From NCBI GenBank assembly GCA_026003255.1, contig BPGX01000007.1, forward strand, positions 96,947-160,946: a stretch of 64,000 nucleotides of DNA, in the 5' to 3' direction. A program made the translations under genes and the position numbers. This document shows positions 39,453 through 48,364 of the stretch, one piece after another (within the stretch, counting starts at the first letter, position 1; every line of letters begins with the position of its first letter). Under the pieces are notes generated by a model. It was given only the letters and a program-made list of their open reading frames with translations, did no database searches and was not told the origin of the DNA. Source of the DNA: Bacteroidia bacterium. Its GTDB lineage: Bacteria; Bacteroidota; Bacteroidia; B-17B0; Aurantibacillaceae.

Positions 39453-40271
39453 TTATTTTCTTGTTGTTCTTTTACGCGTTCTTGATTTTTTTGTCGATTC
39501 TCCGTCTTCTTCTGTTTCTACTAATTCGTATTTAGATTTAATAGTATCTTCTTCATGAGATTCACTTTTTTCAACAGCATCTTGTCCTCTTTCTTTAAGT
39601 CCTTCTGCAATCGCATCGCAAACAGCAGAAACAATAATTTCAATAGATGAAGCAGCATCGTCATTAGCTGGAATCGGATAGTTTACATCATTTGGATTAG
39701 CATTTGTATCCACCATTGCAAAAGTAGGGATATTCAAACGTTTAGCTTCCTTTACTGCAATATGTTCATTTACAATATCAACGATAAACAATGCAGACGG
39801 TAAGCGATTCATATCTGCAATAGAACCAAATTGCTTTTGCAACTTTGCTTTTTCACGAGTAAGTAATAATCTTTCTTTTTTAGATATTTTCTCGAATGTA
39901 CCATCATTTTCCATTTTTTCAATCTGATACATTCTTTTAATAGAACGACGAATGGTAGCAAAGTTAGTCAATAATCCACCGGGCCATCTTTCAACTACAT
40001 AGGGCATTCCAAGAGGTTTTACTTTTTGCTCTATTATTTCTTTTGCTTGTTTTTTGGTAGCAACAAAAAGAATTTTCTTATTCTGTTTGGCTAAATTTTT
40101 AAGAATGTTGCATGCTTCTTCTAATTTGGCTAACGTTTTATTAAGGTCAATAATATGAACACCATTTTTTTCTCCGTAAATGAATGGAGCAAAGGCAGGA
40201 TTCCATCTTCTTTTAAGGTGTCCGAAATGTACACCTGCTTCTAATAATTGTTCAAAACTAAGCTGAGGCAT
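39453..40271 (-). CDS. rpsB: 30S ribosomal protein S2
   Basis: This 272-residue S2 has the signature LLEAGVHFGHLKRRWNP near the start, plus GVHIIDLNKTLAKLEEA, VERWPGGLLTNFATI and FAMVDTNANPNDVNYPIPAN DDAASS. A charged tail of about 40 residues (ESHEEDTIKSKYELVETEED, then a run of Lys/Arg/Thr) extends beyond the E. coli end, as is usual in this phylum. It is in the middle of the leftward ribosomal operon, 47 bp after rpsI. Confidence 0.98.
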   Translation of the reverse strand: MPQLSFEQLLEAGVHFGHLKRRWNPAFAPFIYGEKNGVHIIDLNKTLAKLEEACNILKNLAKQNKKILFVATKKQAKEIIEQKVKPLGMPYVVERWPGGLLTNFATIRRSIKRMYQIEKMENDGTFEKISKKERLLLTREKAKLQKQFGSIADMNRLPSALFIVDIVNEHIAVKEAKRLNIPTFAMVDTNANPNDVNYPIPANDDAASSIEIIVSAVCDAIAEGLKERGQDAVEKSESHEEDTIKSKYELVETEEDGESTKKSRTRKRTTRK

Positions 40272-40318
40272 AGAGTTTTTTGGTTTTGATGATTGAATAA
40301 AAAAATATAGGTATAATA

Positions 40319-40711
40319 TTAACGTTTAGAGAATTGAAATCTTTTACGCGCTTTTTTGCGTCCGTATTTTTTCCTTTCCACAATACGTGCATCACGAGTT
40401 AATAATTTTTCTTGTTTCAAAGCAGGACGCAATTCAGGATTCATTTGAACCAAAGCTTTGGAGATGGCCAAACGAAGTGCTTGCGACTGGCCTGTTACAC
40501 CTCCGCCTTGAATGTTCGCATAGATATCGTATTTGGAAAGATCAAAACCTGTAACCTTGAATGGTTGAGTTACATAGTATTGCAAAGTAAGTGTTGGGAA
40601 GTATTCTTTGTAATCTCTGTTATCATTAATGATAATTCTGCCTGAACCTTTTTTGATATAAATTCTGGCAATGGATGTTTTTCTTTTACCTGTTGTATTA
40701 ATTACTTCCAT
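40319..40711 (-). CDS. rpsI: 30S ribosomal protein S9
   Basis: This 130-residue S9 has NTTGKRKTSIARIYIKKGSG at the start, the signature GGGVTGQSQALRLAISKAL (about 69-87), DARIVERKKYGRKKARKRFQ and the universal C-terminus FSKR, which reaches the P-site tRNA. It begins 2 bp after the rplM stop. Confidence 0.98.
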   Translation of the reverse strand: MEVINTTGKRKTSIARIYIKKGSGRIIINDNRDYKEYFPTLTLQYYVTQPFKVTGFDLSKYDIYANIQGGGVTGQSQALRLAISKALVQMNPELRPALKQEKLLTRDARIVERKKYGRKKARKRFQFSKR

Positions 40712-40713
40712 AA

Positions 40714-41172
40714 TTATGCTTTAATTGTATTGATATCAATAGTTTTAGGATTTTGAGCTTGATGAGGATGTTCAGATCCTGCATAAATGAATACATTCGT
40801 ATTTAATTTTCTGCCTAATCTGTTTTTGGGCAACATGCCGTGTATAGCCAATCTTAAAATTTCGGTTGGTCTTTTTTTCATCCAATACTCAGGTGTAGTA
40901 AATCTTTGACCACCGGGATAACCAGTATAACGAATGTATTGTTTTTCAAAAAATTTCTTCCCTGTAAAACGGACTTTATCTGCATTAATGATTATGACAT
41001 TACATCCCATATCTACATGGGGAGTAAACGAAGGTAAATGCTTACCTCTTAATAAGTAAGCCACTTTGGATGCTAATCTTCCAACAATCTGATTGGTAGC
41101 GTCTACAACTACCCATTCCTTTTGAGCAGTAGCCTTGTTTAAATACTTGGTTTTGTAGCTTAATGTATCCAC
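40714..41172 (-). CDS. rplM: 50S ribosomal protein L13 (GTG start)
   Basis: L13 is an early assembly protein of the large subunit. The protein is 152 residues if the GTG at 41172 is used. This start gives VDTLSYKTKYLNKATAQKEW, matching the usual Bacteroidota MDTLSYKT beginning. The longer open frame begins at a TTG that overlaps the promoter, so it is rejected. Signature segments are VVDATNQIVGRLASKVAYLL, FTPHVDMGCNVIIINADKV, and MLPKNRLGRKL near residue 115. It heads the leftward operon rplM-rpsI-rpsB-tsf-rpsO-(hairpin)-pnp. Confidence 0.97.
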   Translation of the reverse strand: MDTLSYKTKYLNKATAQKEWVVVDATNQIVGRLASKVAYLLRGKHLPSFTPHVDMGCNVIIINADKVRFTGKKFFEKQYIRYTGYPGGQRFTTPEYWMKKRPTEILRLAIHGMLPKNRLGRKLNTNVFIYAGSEHPHQAQNPKTIDINTIKA

Positions 41173-41202
41173 GTTGCTTGATTTTAATTTTTTTAAGGGC
41201 TG

Positions 41203-41233
41203 CAAATTTATAGAATAGATTTTAATTTGTCAA
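41203..41233 (-). promoter_or_regulatory. Predicted promoter of the rplM operon
   Basis: Read leftward, TTG (41231-41233, within TTTGACA), 20 bases, then TAAATTTG (41203-41210) is a near-perfect Bacteroidota housekeeping promoter. It lies about 30 bp before the GTG start and rules out the upstream TTG as start. Confidence 0.75.
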
Positions 41234-41370
41234 ATTTTTTTGAATGTTTTTATTTTAATGTACTAAAAACGCCAAGAGATACGAACATTCCATAAGGATT
41301 GGTATGAATGATTTTTTTAATAAAGTAGTAATAGTGTAATAATTTGTAATTTGCAGGCAATTTAATTTAT

Positions 41371-42744
41371 ATGAAGTCAGTTTTCGTTCATTTTTTAGGA
41401 GCAGCCGGTACTGTTACCGGTTCTAAATACCTTCTGGATACTGGAAATACAAAATTTTTAGTAGATTGTGGTATGTTCCAGGGTTTAAAGGAATTAAGAA
41501 AACACAACTGGGATTATTTGCCGGTTGATGTAAGTAAAATTGATTTTGTTTTACTGACACATGGACATCTGGACCATGTGGGCTATCTACCAAGATTGCT
41601 TTATCAAGGATTTAAAGGTAAGATATATGGAACCTCTCCTACTCTGGAAATAGCATCAATTGTTTTGAAAGATAGCGCCAAAATTCAGGAGGAAGAAGCG
41701 GAGAGAGCCAATAAAGAAGGGTATTCCAAGCATCATCCTGCAAAACCACTTTATACTCTTGAGGATGTTGAAAAAATTATTTCTCGCTTTGTACCCATTG
41801 AAATAAACAAATGGATAAATTTAAATAACATTCAGATTCGGTTTCAACCTAATGGACATATTATAGGTTCCTGTTTTATTGAAATTAAAATTGGAGAAAA
41901 ATGGTTTGTATTTAGCGGAGATGTAGGACGAAAAAACGATCCATTGATGCACGCTCCTCAAAAGCCCGAAAAAGCAGATGTTTTATTTGTAGAAAGCACT
42001 TACGGTGATAAATTACACCCTTCTGAAGATGCGAAATTACGGCTGAAAGAAATTTTAATGAGTACTATTGAAAAAGGCGGATCGTTGATTATTCCCAGTT
42101 TTGCTGTAGAACGAACGCAATTAATCATGTACTATTTCTGGCAATTAAGAAAAGAACAAAGCATTCCTGATATGCCCTTTATTATTGATACGCCGATGGG
42201 AGCGGATGTTTTATCAGTATTTAGATCCTTCCCTAATTGGCATAAATTGAATTTGAACGAATGTACTGAAATGTGCAAGATGTTTCGAATAGTAGATGAT
42301 ATAAAAGAAACGTATCAAATCGTACACACACAATTCCCTAAAGTCGTGATTGCAGGAAGCGGAATGATTTCAGGTGGTAGGGTTTTGACTTATCTACAAC
42401 ATTATCTTTCAAAGCCACAACACACTCTACTTTTAGTTGGTTTTCAGGCAGAGGGTACCAGAGGAAGAAAAATTTTAGATGGAGCACATGAAGTTAAAAT
42501 ATATGGAAAATATTACCCCGTTCGTATGAAGGTGGAGTACATCAATAGTTTGTCGGCACATGCTGACCAGAGTGAATTATTGGACTGGTTAGATCAAATT
42601 ATGCTTTCGCCAGAGAAAGTGTACATAGTTCATGGCGAGAAACAAGCTGCCGAAACATTTTTAGTAAAACTCAAAGATGTATATGGCTGGAAAGCTACTG
42701 TTCCTTCCCTTTATCAGATAGATGAAATAAAAGTAAATTCATAA
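41371..42744 (+). CDS. MBL-fold beta-CASP ribonuclease-like protein
   Basis: This 457-residue protein is of the CPSF/Int11-like bacterial group. The metallo-beta-lactamase zinc motif is THGHLDHVGYLPR (His64, His66, Asp68, His69). Further metal ligands are in PNGHIIGSCF and FSGDVGRKNDP. The beta-CASP insert shows ESTYGDKLH and PSFAVERTQLIMYYFWQLRK, and motifs A to C appear as DTPMG, GSGMISGGRV and SLSAHADQSELLDW, followed by VHGE. All metal-binding positions are present, so it should be an active hydrolase, probably on RNA. It is monocistronic. It carries no KH domain or other extra domain. Confidence 0.93.
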   Translation: MKSVFVHFLGAAGTVTGSKYLLDTGNTKFLVDCGMFQGLKELRKHNWDYLPVDVSKIDFVLLTHGHLDHVGYLPRLLYQGFKGKIYGTSPTLEIASIVLKDSAKIQEEEAERANKEGYSKHHPAKPLYTLEDVEKIISRFVPIEINKWINLNNIQIRFQPNGHIIGSCFIEIKIGEKWFVFSGDVGRKNDPLMHAPQKPEKADVLFVESTYGDKLHPSEDAKLRLKEILMSTIEKGGSLIIPSFAVERTQLIMYYFWQLRKEQSIPDMPFIIDTPMGADVLSVFRSFPNWHKLNLNECTEMCKMFRIVDDIKETYQIVHTQFPKVVIAGSGMISGGRVLTYLQHYLSKPQHTLLLVGFQAEGTRGRKILDGAHEVKIYGKYYPVRMKVEYINSLSAHADQSELLDWLDQIMLSPEKVYIVHGEKQAAETFLVKLKDVYGWKATVPSLYQIDEIKVNS

Positions 42745-42760
42745 AAATAACATATCAACA

Positions 42761-42855
42761 AATAAAAAATTTGTGAAAATCTGTTTCAATCTGTTGTATC
42801 TGTGTTCTATTGTTTTTAGGTTTGTTCTAAAAAAAACATATAGGAGAAATTATAC
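42761..42855. repeat. Dispersed intergenic repeat, family 1 (copy 5)
   Basis: TTTGTGAAAATCTGTTTC, AATCTGTTGTATCTGTGTTC and TATTGTTTTT lead into a tail ending ATAGGAGAAATTA. It is the closest relative of the copy at 4985-5068, including the tail. It occupies the 220-bp gap between two convergent genes, which holds nothing else I can identify. Confidence 0.75.
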
Positions 42856-42964
42856 GAACAATTTAGTACAACTTTCCTATTTGTATCTCTGCAGGTAAAA
42901 TATTTTTCTTAATCCAAATAAAATAACCCCTACGAATTATCTACTTTAGCTTCCCCTCTCACCA

Positions 42965-44353
42965 TTACAAATGTATCACTTCACCGTACGCTGCCGCTGC
43001 TGCTTCCATAATAGCTTCACTAATTGTAGGATGCGGATGAACCGTTTTAATCAACTCGTGTCCGGTAGTTTCAAGTTTTCTGGCGGCTACCAATTCTGCA
43101 ATCATTTCAGTTACATTATATCCAATCAAATGTGCTCCTAACAATTCTCCATATTTCGCATCAAAAATGAGTTTTACAAAACCATCTGGCGCACCAGCTG
43201 CCTTTGCCTTACCTGATGCTGTGAAAGGAAACTTTCCAACTTTAATTTCGTAACCCAATTCTTTGGTTTTCTTTTCTGTATAACCTACAGAAGCAATTTC
43301 TGGTGATGTATAAGTACAAGCAGGAATATTATTGTAATTCAAAGGTTCTACTGGTAATCCTTTTATTTTTTCAATACAAGTTATTCCTTCAGCACTGGCA
43401 ACGTGCGCTAATGCCTGTCCTCCTACACAATCCCCAATAGCATAATATCCCGGTACATTGGTTCGATAAAACTCATCCACTACAATTTTTCCTTTATCTG
43501 TTTTAATGCCCACTTCTTCCAATCCAATGCCTTCTAAATTTGCCTGTATGCCAACCGCTGATAACACAATATCCGCTTCTTTTGTAATGTTTCCATTCGC
43601 TGTTTTAATAGTAGCAACACATTTATTATTTTTTATATCAACTTTTTCAACGGATGAATTAGTCATTACTTCAATACCGATTTTCTTAAAGGATTTTTCT
43701 AATTGCTTTGAAATTTCTTCGTCTTCTAATGGTACAATATTGGGCATAAATTCAACTAAAGTAACTTGAGTACCCATCGTTGCGTAAAAATATGCAAATT
43801 CACTACCGATAGCCCCTGAACCCACTACAATCATTGATTTAGGTTGTTCTTTTAATGTTAGTGCTTCTCTGTATCCAATGATGTACTTGCCATCCTGTGG
43901 TAAATTAGGCAATTGTCTGGAACGGGCACCCACAGCAATAATAATATGTTGGGCAGAATAGGTTTGTACACCACCCTCTTTCAATTGAACTTCTACTTTT
44001 TTCCCTGGTTTTACTTTTGCTGTACCGTATATTACATCAATTTTATTTTTTTTCATCAAAAACTGCACGCCTTTACTCATGCTGTCCGCTACGTCTCTAC
44101 TTCTCTTTATCACAGCCGGAAAATCGGCTTTTACACTTTCTGCACTAATACCATAATCTTTGGCATGTTTAAGATATTCAAACACTTGAGCACTTTTCAA
44201 TAATGCTTTGGTAGGGATACATCCCCAATTCAAACATACACCTCCTAATGCTTCTTTTTCTATTACAGCCGTTTTAAATCCTAATTGAGATGCACGAATG
44301 GCAGTTACATAGCCACCCGGTCCGCTACCTATTACAATAACATCATAATTCAT
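42965..44353 (-). CDS. lpdA: Dihydrolipoyl dehydrogenase
   Basis: Lpd is the E3 flavoprotein of the 2-oxo acid dehydrogenase complexes and reoxidises lipoamide with NAD+. The 462-residue chain has the FAD site VIVIGSGPGGYVTAIRASQL, the redox disulfide GGVCLNWGCIPTKAL (Cys40 and Cys45), the NAD site VVGSGAIGSEFAYFYATMG, the second FAD motif YYAIGDCVGGQALAHVASAE, and the catalytic HPHPTISEAIMEA near the C-terminus. It is not adjacent to other complex genes. TACATTTG about 15 bp upstream of the start could be a -7 element. Confidence 0.96.
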   Translation of the reverse strand: MNYDVIVIGSGPGGYVTAIRASQLGFKTAVIEKEALGGVCLNWGCIPTKALLKSAQVFEYLKHAKDYGISAESVKADFPAVIKRSRDVADSMSKGVQFLMKKNKIDVIYGTAKVKPGKKVEVQLKEGGVQTYSAQHIIIAVGARSRQLPNLPQDGKYIIGYREALTLKEQPKSMIVVGSGAIGSEFAYFYATMGTQVTLVEFMPNIVPLEDEEISKQLEKSFKKIGIEVMTNSSVEKVDIKNNKCVATIKTANGNITKEADIVLSAVGIQANLEGIGLEEVGIKTDKGKIVVDEFYRTNVPGYYAIGDCVGGQALAHVASAEGITCIEKIKGLPVEPLNYNNIPACTYTSPEIASVGYTEKKTKELGYEIKVGKFPFTASGKAKAAGAPDGFVKLIFDAKYGELLGAHLIGYNVTEMIAELVAARKLETTGHELIKTVHPHPTISEAIMEAAAAAYGEVIHL

Positions 44354-44429
44354 AAGCTATTTTTGGGACAAATGTACATCAAATTCTTCAAATAAAACAC
44401 TCAAATAATGTTCTAAAAAATTAATTTAG

Positions 44430-44502
44430 TGCATTCGTGGCAAATAAAAAGCAAGAAAATAATATGCAGAAATCAATATCAATCTGCATTATCTGTGCTC
44501 CA
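44430..44502. repeat. Dispersed intergenic repeat, family 1 (copy 6)
   Basis: The copy contains GTGCATTCGTGGCAAATAAA, then a degenerate AATATCAATCTGCATTATCT, ending GTGCTCCAT. It lies next to a family 2 element in the 317-bp gap between the lpdA start and the DUF3108 gene end. Confidence 0.7.
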
Positions 44503-44543
44503 TAAAAATAACTATTGACCTATCACTCATATATTCATATATT

Positions 44544-44664
44544 TATGAAACACATAGGCACATAGAAATTAAAACATAGAACACATAGAATAAACCTCTA
44601 TTTTCTATGCACTCTATGTATCTATGTGGTAAAAAAACTCATCACTCATAACTCACAACTCATA
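44544..44664. repeat. Palindromic intergenic repeat, family 2 (copy 1)
   Basis: ATGAAACACATAGGCACATA and ACATAGAACACATAG form the left arm; TTCTATGCACTCTATG and TATCTATGTGG form the right arm, which is broadly complementary to the left. A tract of ACTCATCACTCATAACTCAC follows. A second copy with the same arms is at 55575-55710. The arms could fold into a long imperfect hairpin. Confidence 0.75.
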
Positions 44665-44670
44665 ATCCCT

Positions 44671-45540
44671 CTACTCCACTTTTGACAACGGATTAGCAGC
44701 ATTTTTAATATCTGTAATATCCATTTTAATACTACCCACTAATATCTTTGCTTGTGCTCTTAATGGTATGTGATTTTTATCATCTGTTATCCAAACCAAT
44801 AAATCTTCTTCTTTCTTAAAAATTCTTCCTCTCTGAACAATAGGACAAAACTTTAGACATTTAAATTTCCCAATATCTGTTTTTATCACATCTTTTCCTA
44901 AATACTTCATCTTTAAAGGCCACAACTCTTTATCAACAAAACTCATTACTGTAAACACATCACCCGGTTTTGCATTGGAAAAATCAATGTTTCGTGCCGC
45001 ATAAAATGCTGAAATCATATCGTGTACTTCATCCGGAATTGAATACACTTGATTGTCTTCTGTTTTAACTTCTTTCTTGTAATGATTGAAAAAATAATTT
45101 TGAGAAAATTTATATCCTCCTTCATCTACCCTTCTAATGAACAACCACGGCAATAAAGCATCTTTATCAATATAACTTTCGTACCTATCTCGCACCTTAA
45201 AGAAAAAGTCAAAAGCTCCTTTGGAATAACCATTCCCTACAACGTGATATACTTTCCTTCCTCCAATTTCTTCCATGTCTGGCTTCACTTCAATAATTGC
45301 TACACCCGCGTCTACAAATCCATAATGCACACGATAAGATAAAACCTCTCCTGCCTTGAAAGCAAAATTAGTTTTCACAGGTAAACTCGTTCTTACTTTA
45401 TTATCGCCATCTGTACCAATAGTTTGATTGGCTCTGTGAATTATAGCAATAACATTGGTTTTATCATCGTAAAAAGAAAATAGCATTAATACTATGATAA
45501 TGCTACTACTTAAAATCAGCCACTTTTTTGAGATACTCAT
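44671..45540 (-). CDS. DUF3108 envelope protein
   Basis: This 289-residue protein has an N-terminal hydrophobic segment (WLILSSSIIIVLMLFSF), which is a signal peptide or anchor. A DUF3108 beta-rich domain starts at FAFKAGEVLSYRVHYGFVDA and includes YHVVGNGYSKGAFDFFFKVR and MISAFYAARNIDFSNAKPGD. The family is thought to form a periplasmic LolA/LppX-like half-barrel; its ligand is unknown. The start lies about 35 bp inside the end of the upstream acyltransferase gene, so translation is coupled. That context suggests a role in handling lipids, which is inference. ATG 45546 is an alternative start. Confidence 0.85.
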   Translation of the reverse strand: MSISKKWLILSSSIIIVLMLFSFYDDKTNVIAIIHRANQTIGTDGDNKVRTSLPVKTNFAFKAGEVLSYRVHYGFVDAGVAIIEVKPDMEEIGGRKVYHVVGNGYSKGAFDFFFKVRDRYESYIDKDALLPWLFIRRVDEGGYKFSQNYFFNHYKKEVKTEDNQVYSIPDEVHDMISAFYAARNIDFSNAKPGDVFTVMSFVDKELWPLKMKYLGKDVIKTDIGKFKCLKFCPIVQRGRIFKKEEDLLVWITDDKNHIPLRAQAKILVGSIKMDITDIKNAANPLSKVE

Positions 45541-46843
45541 AATCATTTACAATTTCCTGTAAATTTTTACTCAAATTTAAAGCAAAAGTTTTGCTCTTCA
45601 AAATTTTTAACAAAGTCAATACCTTTTTTCTGTAAATCGGATAATAATGCAACAATGGAATAAACGCAAGAGAACATATCATTTGCATTAATACCTTAAA
45701 TGGATGTATAAATTCGCTCATTACATAATAATAGATTATAAAATAAAATAAAAATATAAAGGTAGAAAAAGCCAGGAAAAAAGAAGCATAAAATTCTATT
45801 GAAGGTGATATTTTTTTTGATAGAAAACGAGACAACCAATATGGCAACGCAAAAAATAACTGAACGCTGAATTTTGCTGCTGTGTAAACTACAAAAATAA
45901 GCAAATGTAAAAGTGTAACTAATGTTAGAATAAATGTGTTTTTTGGATAATAAAATAAAGTGGGAATATGAACCTGATATTTTTCAATCCATTCATACAT
46001 TTGTTCAACTTTCTTTGAGAACATTCTAAATAATTCAGAATGTGATTTTGAAACTTTATTGATGCAATCTGCTATTTCTTTTTCAACAATAAATACATTT
46101 TCAAGATTGTCAAAATCCAATCCCCGTTTATCGCATAGAACCTCACTTAATACAATCCTCGTTTGTTCAAATATCTGGTCATTTTCTGGATTATCAATAT
46201 GTACAATCAACGGAAGCATTTTATCATACCATTCTTTCATACTCTGCTGCATCACTGCATTCGGATTTTGAGAAAATTCATTCAGGTTATCTCTTACTAA
46301 AAAGGGCTCTCCAACATGGATAAAAAGTGTTGAACCAATCTGAGAAGGATTGGAATAGTTTAAGCACACAGGTATAACATAAATATCTTTTTCTGGCATT
46401 TCTAACTGAGCATTAAAAATTAACCGTGGCACACCTTTTTTGAGTGGTCGCAATCGCTTTTCCTGCACACAAATCCCTTCTCCAAATATCATTACTTTTT
46501 TATTTCGTCTCAACAAATTATACACGACTCTATAACTCTCCGAATTCTTTTTCACACCTTCAGCACCTGCATCTTGCATTCTATAGATAGGAATAATACC
46601 AATACTCTGTAAAATATGACTGACTAATCCGGGTTTAAATGCATCGCCACGCGCCATATAACGCACTCTCGGTGGATACACCATATAGCTGAAACTTATG
46701 GGATCCATAAATGCGTTAGGATGATTTGAAATAATAATGCTCGGATAATTGTTCTTTAAGTAATGAACATTTTTAATTTGTATTTTTCTAAAAAAAGCAG
46801 GAATAGAAAATGAAAGAAGATATTTAAGTAAGTGCCAAATCAT
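45506..46843 (-). CDS. 1-acyl-glycerol-3-phosphate acyltransferase-like membrane protein
   Basis: This 445-residue protein has an N-terminal PlsC-type acyltransferase domain (about 1-230). The motif is SNHPNAFMDP, with catalytic His41 and Asp47; the spacing of five residues between them is typical of the HPNSFLD subgroup. Further acyltransferase blocks are IIPIYRMQDAGAEG, VMIFGEGIC and YVIPVCLNYSNPSQ. The C-terminal 170 residues contain about three or four membrane helices (for example FILTLVTLLHLLIFVVYTAA). It probably acylates a glycerophosphate or related lipid at the inner membrane. It is 57 bp downstream of the DUF2079 gene and overlaps the DUF3108 gene. Confidence 0.9.
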   Translation of the reverse strand: MIWHLLKYLLSFSIPAFFRKIQIKNVHYLKNNYPSIIISNHPNAFMDPISFSYMVYPPRVRYMARGDAFKPGLVSHILQSIGIIPIYRMQDAGAEGVKKNSESYRVVYNLLRRNKKVMIFGEGICVQEKRLRPLKKGVPRLIFNAQLEMPEKDIYVIPVCLNYSNPSQIGSTLFIHVGEPFLVRDNLNEFSQNPNAVMQQSMKEWYDKMLPLIVHIDNPENDQIFEQTRIVLSEVLCDKRGLDFDNLENVFIVEKEIADCINKVSKSHSELFRMFSKKVEQMYEWIEKYQVHIPTLFYYPKNTFILTLVTLLHLLIFVVYTAAKFSVQLFFALPYWLSRFLSKKISPSIEFYASFFLAFSTFIFLFYFIIYYYVMSEFIHPFKVLMQMICSLAFIPLLHYYPIYRKKVLTLLKILKSKTFALNLSKNLQEIVNDYEYLKKVADFK

Positions 46844-46900
46844 AACAATTCTGAATTTGGGAATGGCGAATATACAAGAAAATTTTTTATAGTGTTAAGA

Positions 46901-48364
46901 TTACCTTTTACTTATATTTCGCTTAAACACAAAAACTGGATAATGATCATAAATTTTTTGCCAATTTGAATCACTCATAATTTCATTTACTTTTATTTTC
47001 AAATTGATACTATCCAATGGGAATGCATCGTCATTCATATTAACTATTACATATTCTGCATCTTTAATAATTGGGAATGTATAAATTTTATCCCTTAATG
47101 CTAAATGTGGTAAAATAGATGTTTGAGCACTAACAATGCTATTCTCAGGAATTATTTCTAATGCTTTGTAAACATTTTTAATATCAAAATCTCGCTGATA
47201 ATGAGATATTTGATAAATTCTATATCGGGATTTGTTCGTAAACATGATTGTCCTATCCATCAACCGAATGGTACAACTCAAATTGAGTATCACTAAAATA
47301 ACGGCAAAATAAAATTGTAATTTCTTTTGTTTGAGTTGCATAATCCATTCTCCAGCACCAATTATGAGAATAGGTGCAAACTCAATTGAATAATGCGCAT
47401 CTATACTCCATTTTTGATAATCGTCGTGAAACATTTTTTGAAAATAAATCGGAAGTAACATCAAAATATAATGCGGCTTGAAAAACAATGCCCATAAGCC
47501 ACTTAATAAAACAAAAATATGTGTTTCTAACTTTACAAACTCTCCTCTCGGTTCATTGATGTGATTAATAAAAAGAACCTTTAATATATCAATTGGATGA
47601 GTAAGGACAGTTTTTATAGCAGATGAAAAATTATTACCAAGTATTGAATAGTGAAACTGCAAAAACTTGCCATCGTTTGAAAAATATGGCATTACATATT
47701 TTGTAACAAGAATAAAATATCCCATTGAAAACAAAAACATTAAACTTAAATGCTTTAATGCTTTAGTATTGTTTTTGTATTCCCACATTAGTCCCATTAA
47801 AACAAAGCACATCCACAAGGACATATTTTCTTTGCCAATACAAATAAAAAATAATATCCAGAATGCAGATTTCCACTTTTCTTCTCGTATGTTTATGAAT
47901 AAATACGGCACAAGCATACTGGCTACAACATTGCTGTGATAATCAAACGACAAAGCAGAATATATTCCAAAAAATAATAGAAACGAAAGCATCAACCAAT
48001 AAGAAACACGTGAATTAGCAGCATTAAATCTACTTTGAAAATATAAATAAATACCATAAGCTCCAACTATAATAAAAATAATTTGAATAACAAGTAAAGT
48101 ATATGTACCAAACAATAATGAAAACGGAGCAAAAAAAATTAAATACAAATCAAAATGGTCGGCTAATAAATTTTCTGGCACTTCCTTGAAAACACTGCTA
48201 TCATTCCACTGCAGATGCAAATAATCATATAAGGCATTGGTATATAGCCCTAAATCCAATGCATACGTTCTGAAATTATAATGATTTACTAATGAAATTA
48301 AAGCATATACAATCGTAAAGAATGAAAAAATTAACACCAATGGATATTTAAAAAATAACTTCAT
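46901..48364 (-). CDS. DUF2079 polytopic membrane protein
   Basis: This 487-residue integral membrane protein has about ten helices and matches DUF2079: ALDLGLYTNALYDYLHLQWN, LLADHFDLYLIFFAPFSLLF and WSIDAHYSIEFAPILIIGAG. The domain is distantly like GT-C glycosyltransferases, with an Asp in an early loop, so transfer of sugar from a lipid carrier is possible but unproven. Its start overlaps the stop of the DUF5686 gene by 4 bp, giving tight coupling. Confidence 0.85.
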   Translation of the reverse strand: MKLFFKYPLVLIFSFFTIVYALISLVNHYNFRTYALDLGLYTNALYDYLHLQWNDSSVFKEVPENLLADHFDLYLIFFAPFSLLFGTYTLLVIQIIFIIVGAYGIYLYFQSRFNAANSRVSYWLMLSFLLFFGIYSALSFDYHSNVVASMLVPYLFINIREEKWKSAFWILFFICIGKENMSLWMCFVLMGLMWEYKNNTKALKHLSLMFLFSMGYFILVTKYVMPYFSNDGKFLQFHYSILGNNFSSAIKTVLTHPIDILKVLFINHINEPRGEFVKLETHIFVLLSGLWALFFKPHYILMLLPIYFQKMFHDDYQKWSIDAHYSIEFAPILIIGAGEWIMQLKQKKLQFYFAVILVILNLSCTIRLMDRTIMFTNKSRYRIYQISHYQRDFDIKNVYKALEIIPENSIVSAQTSILPHLALRDKIYTFPIIKDAEYVIVNMNDDAFPLDSINLKIKVNEIMSDSNWQKIYDHYPVFVFKRNISKR

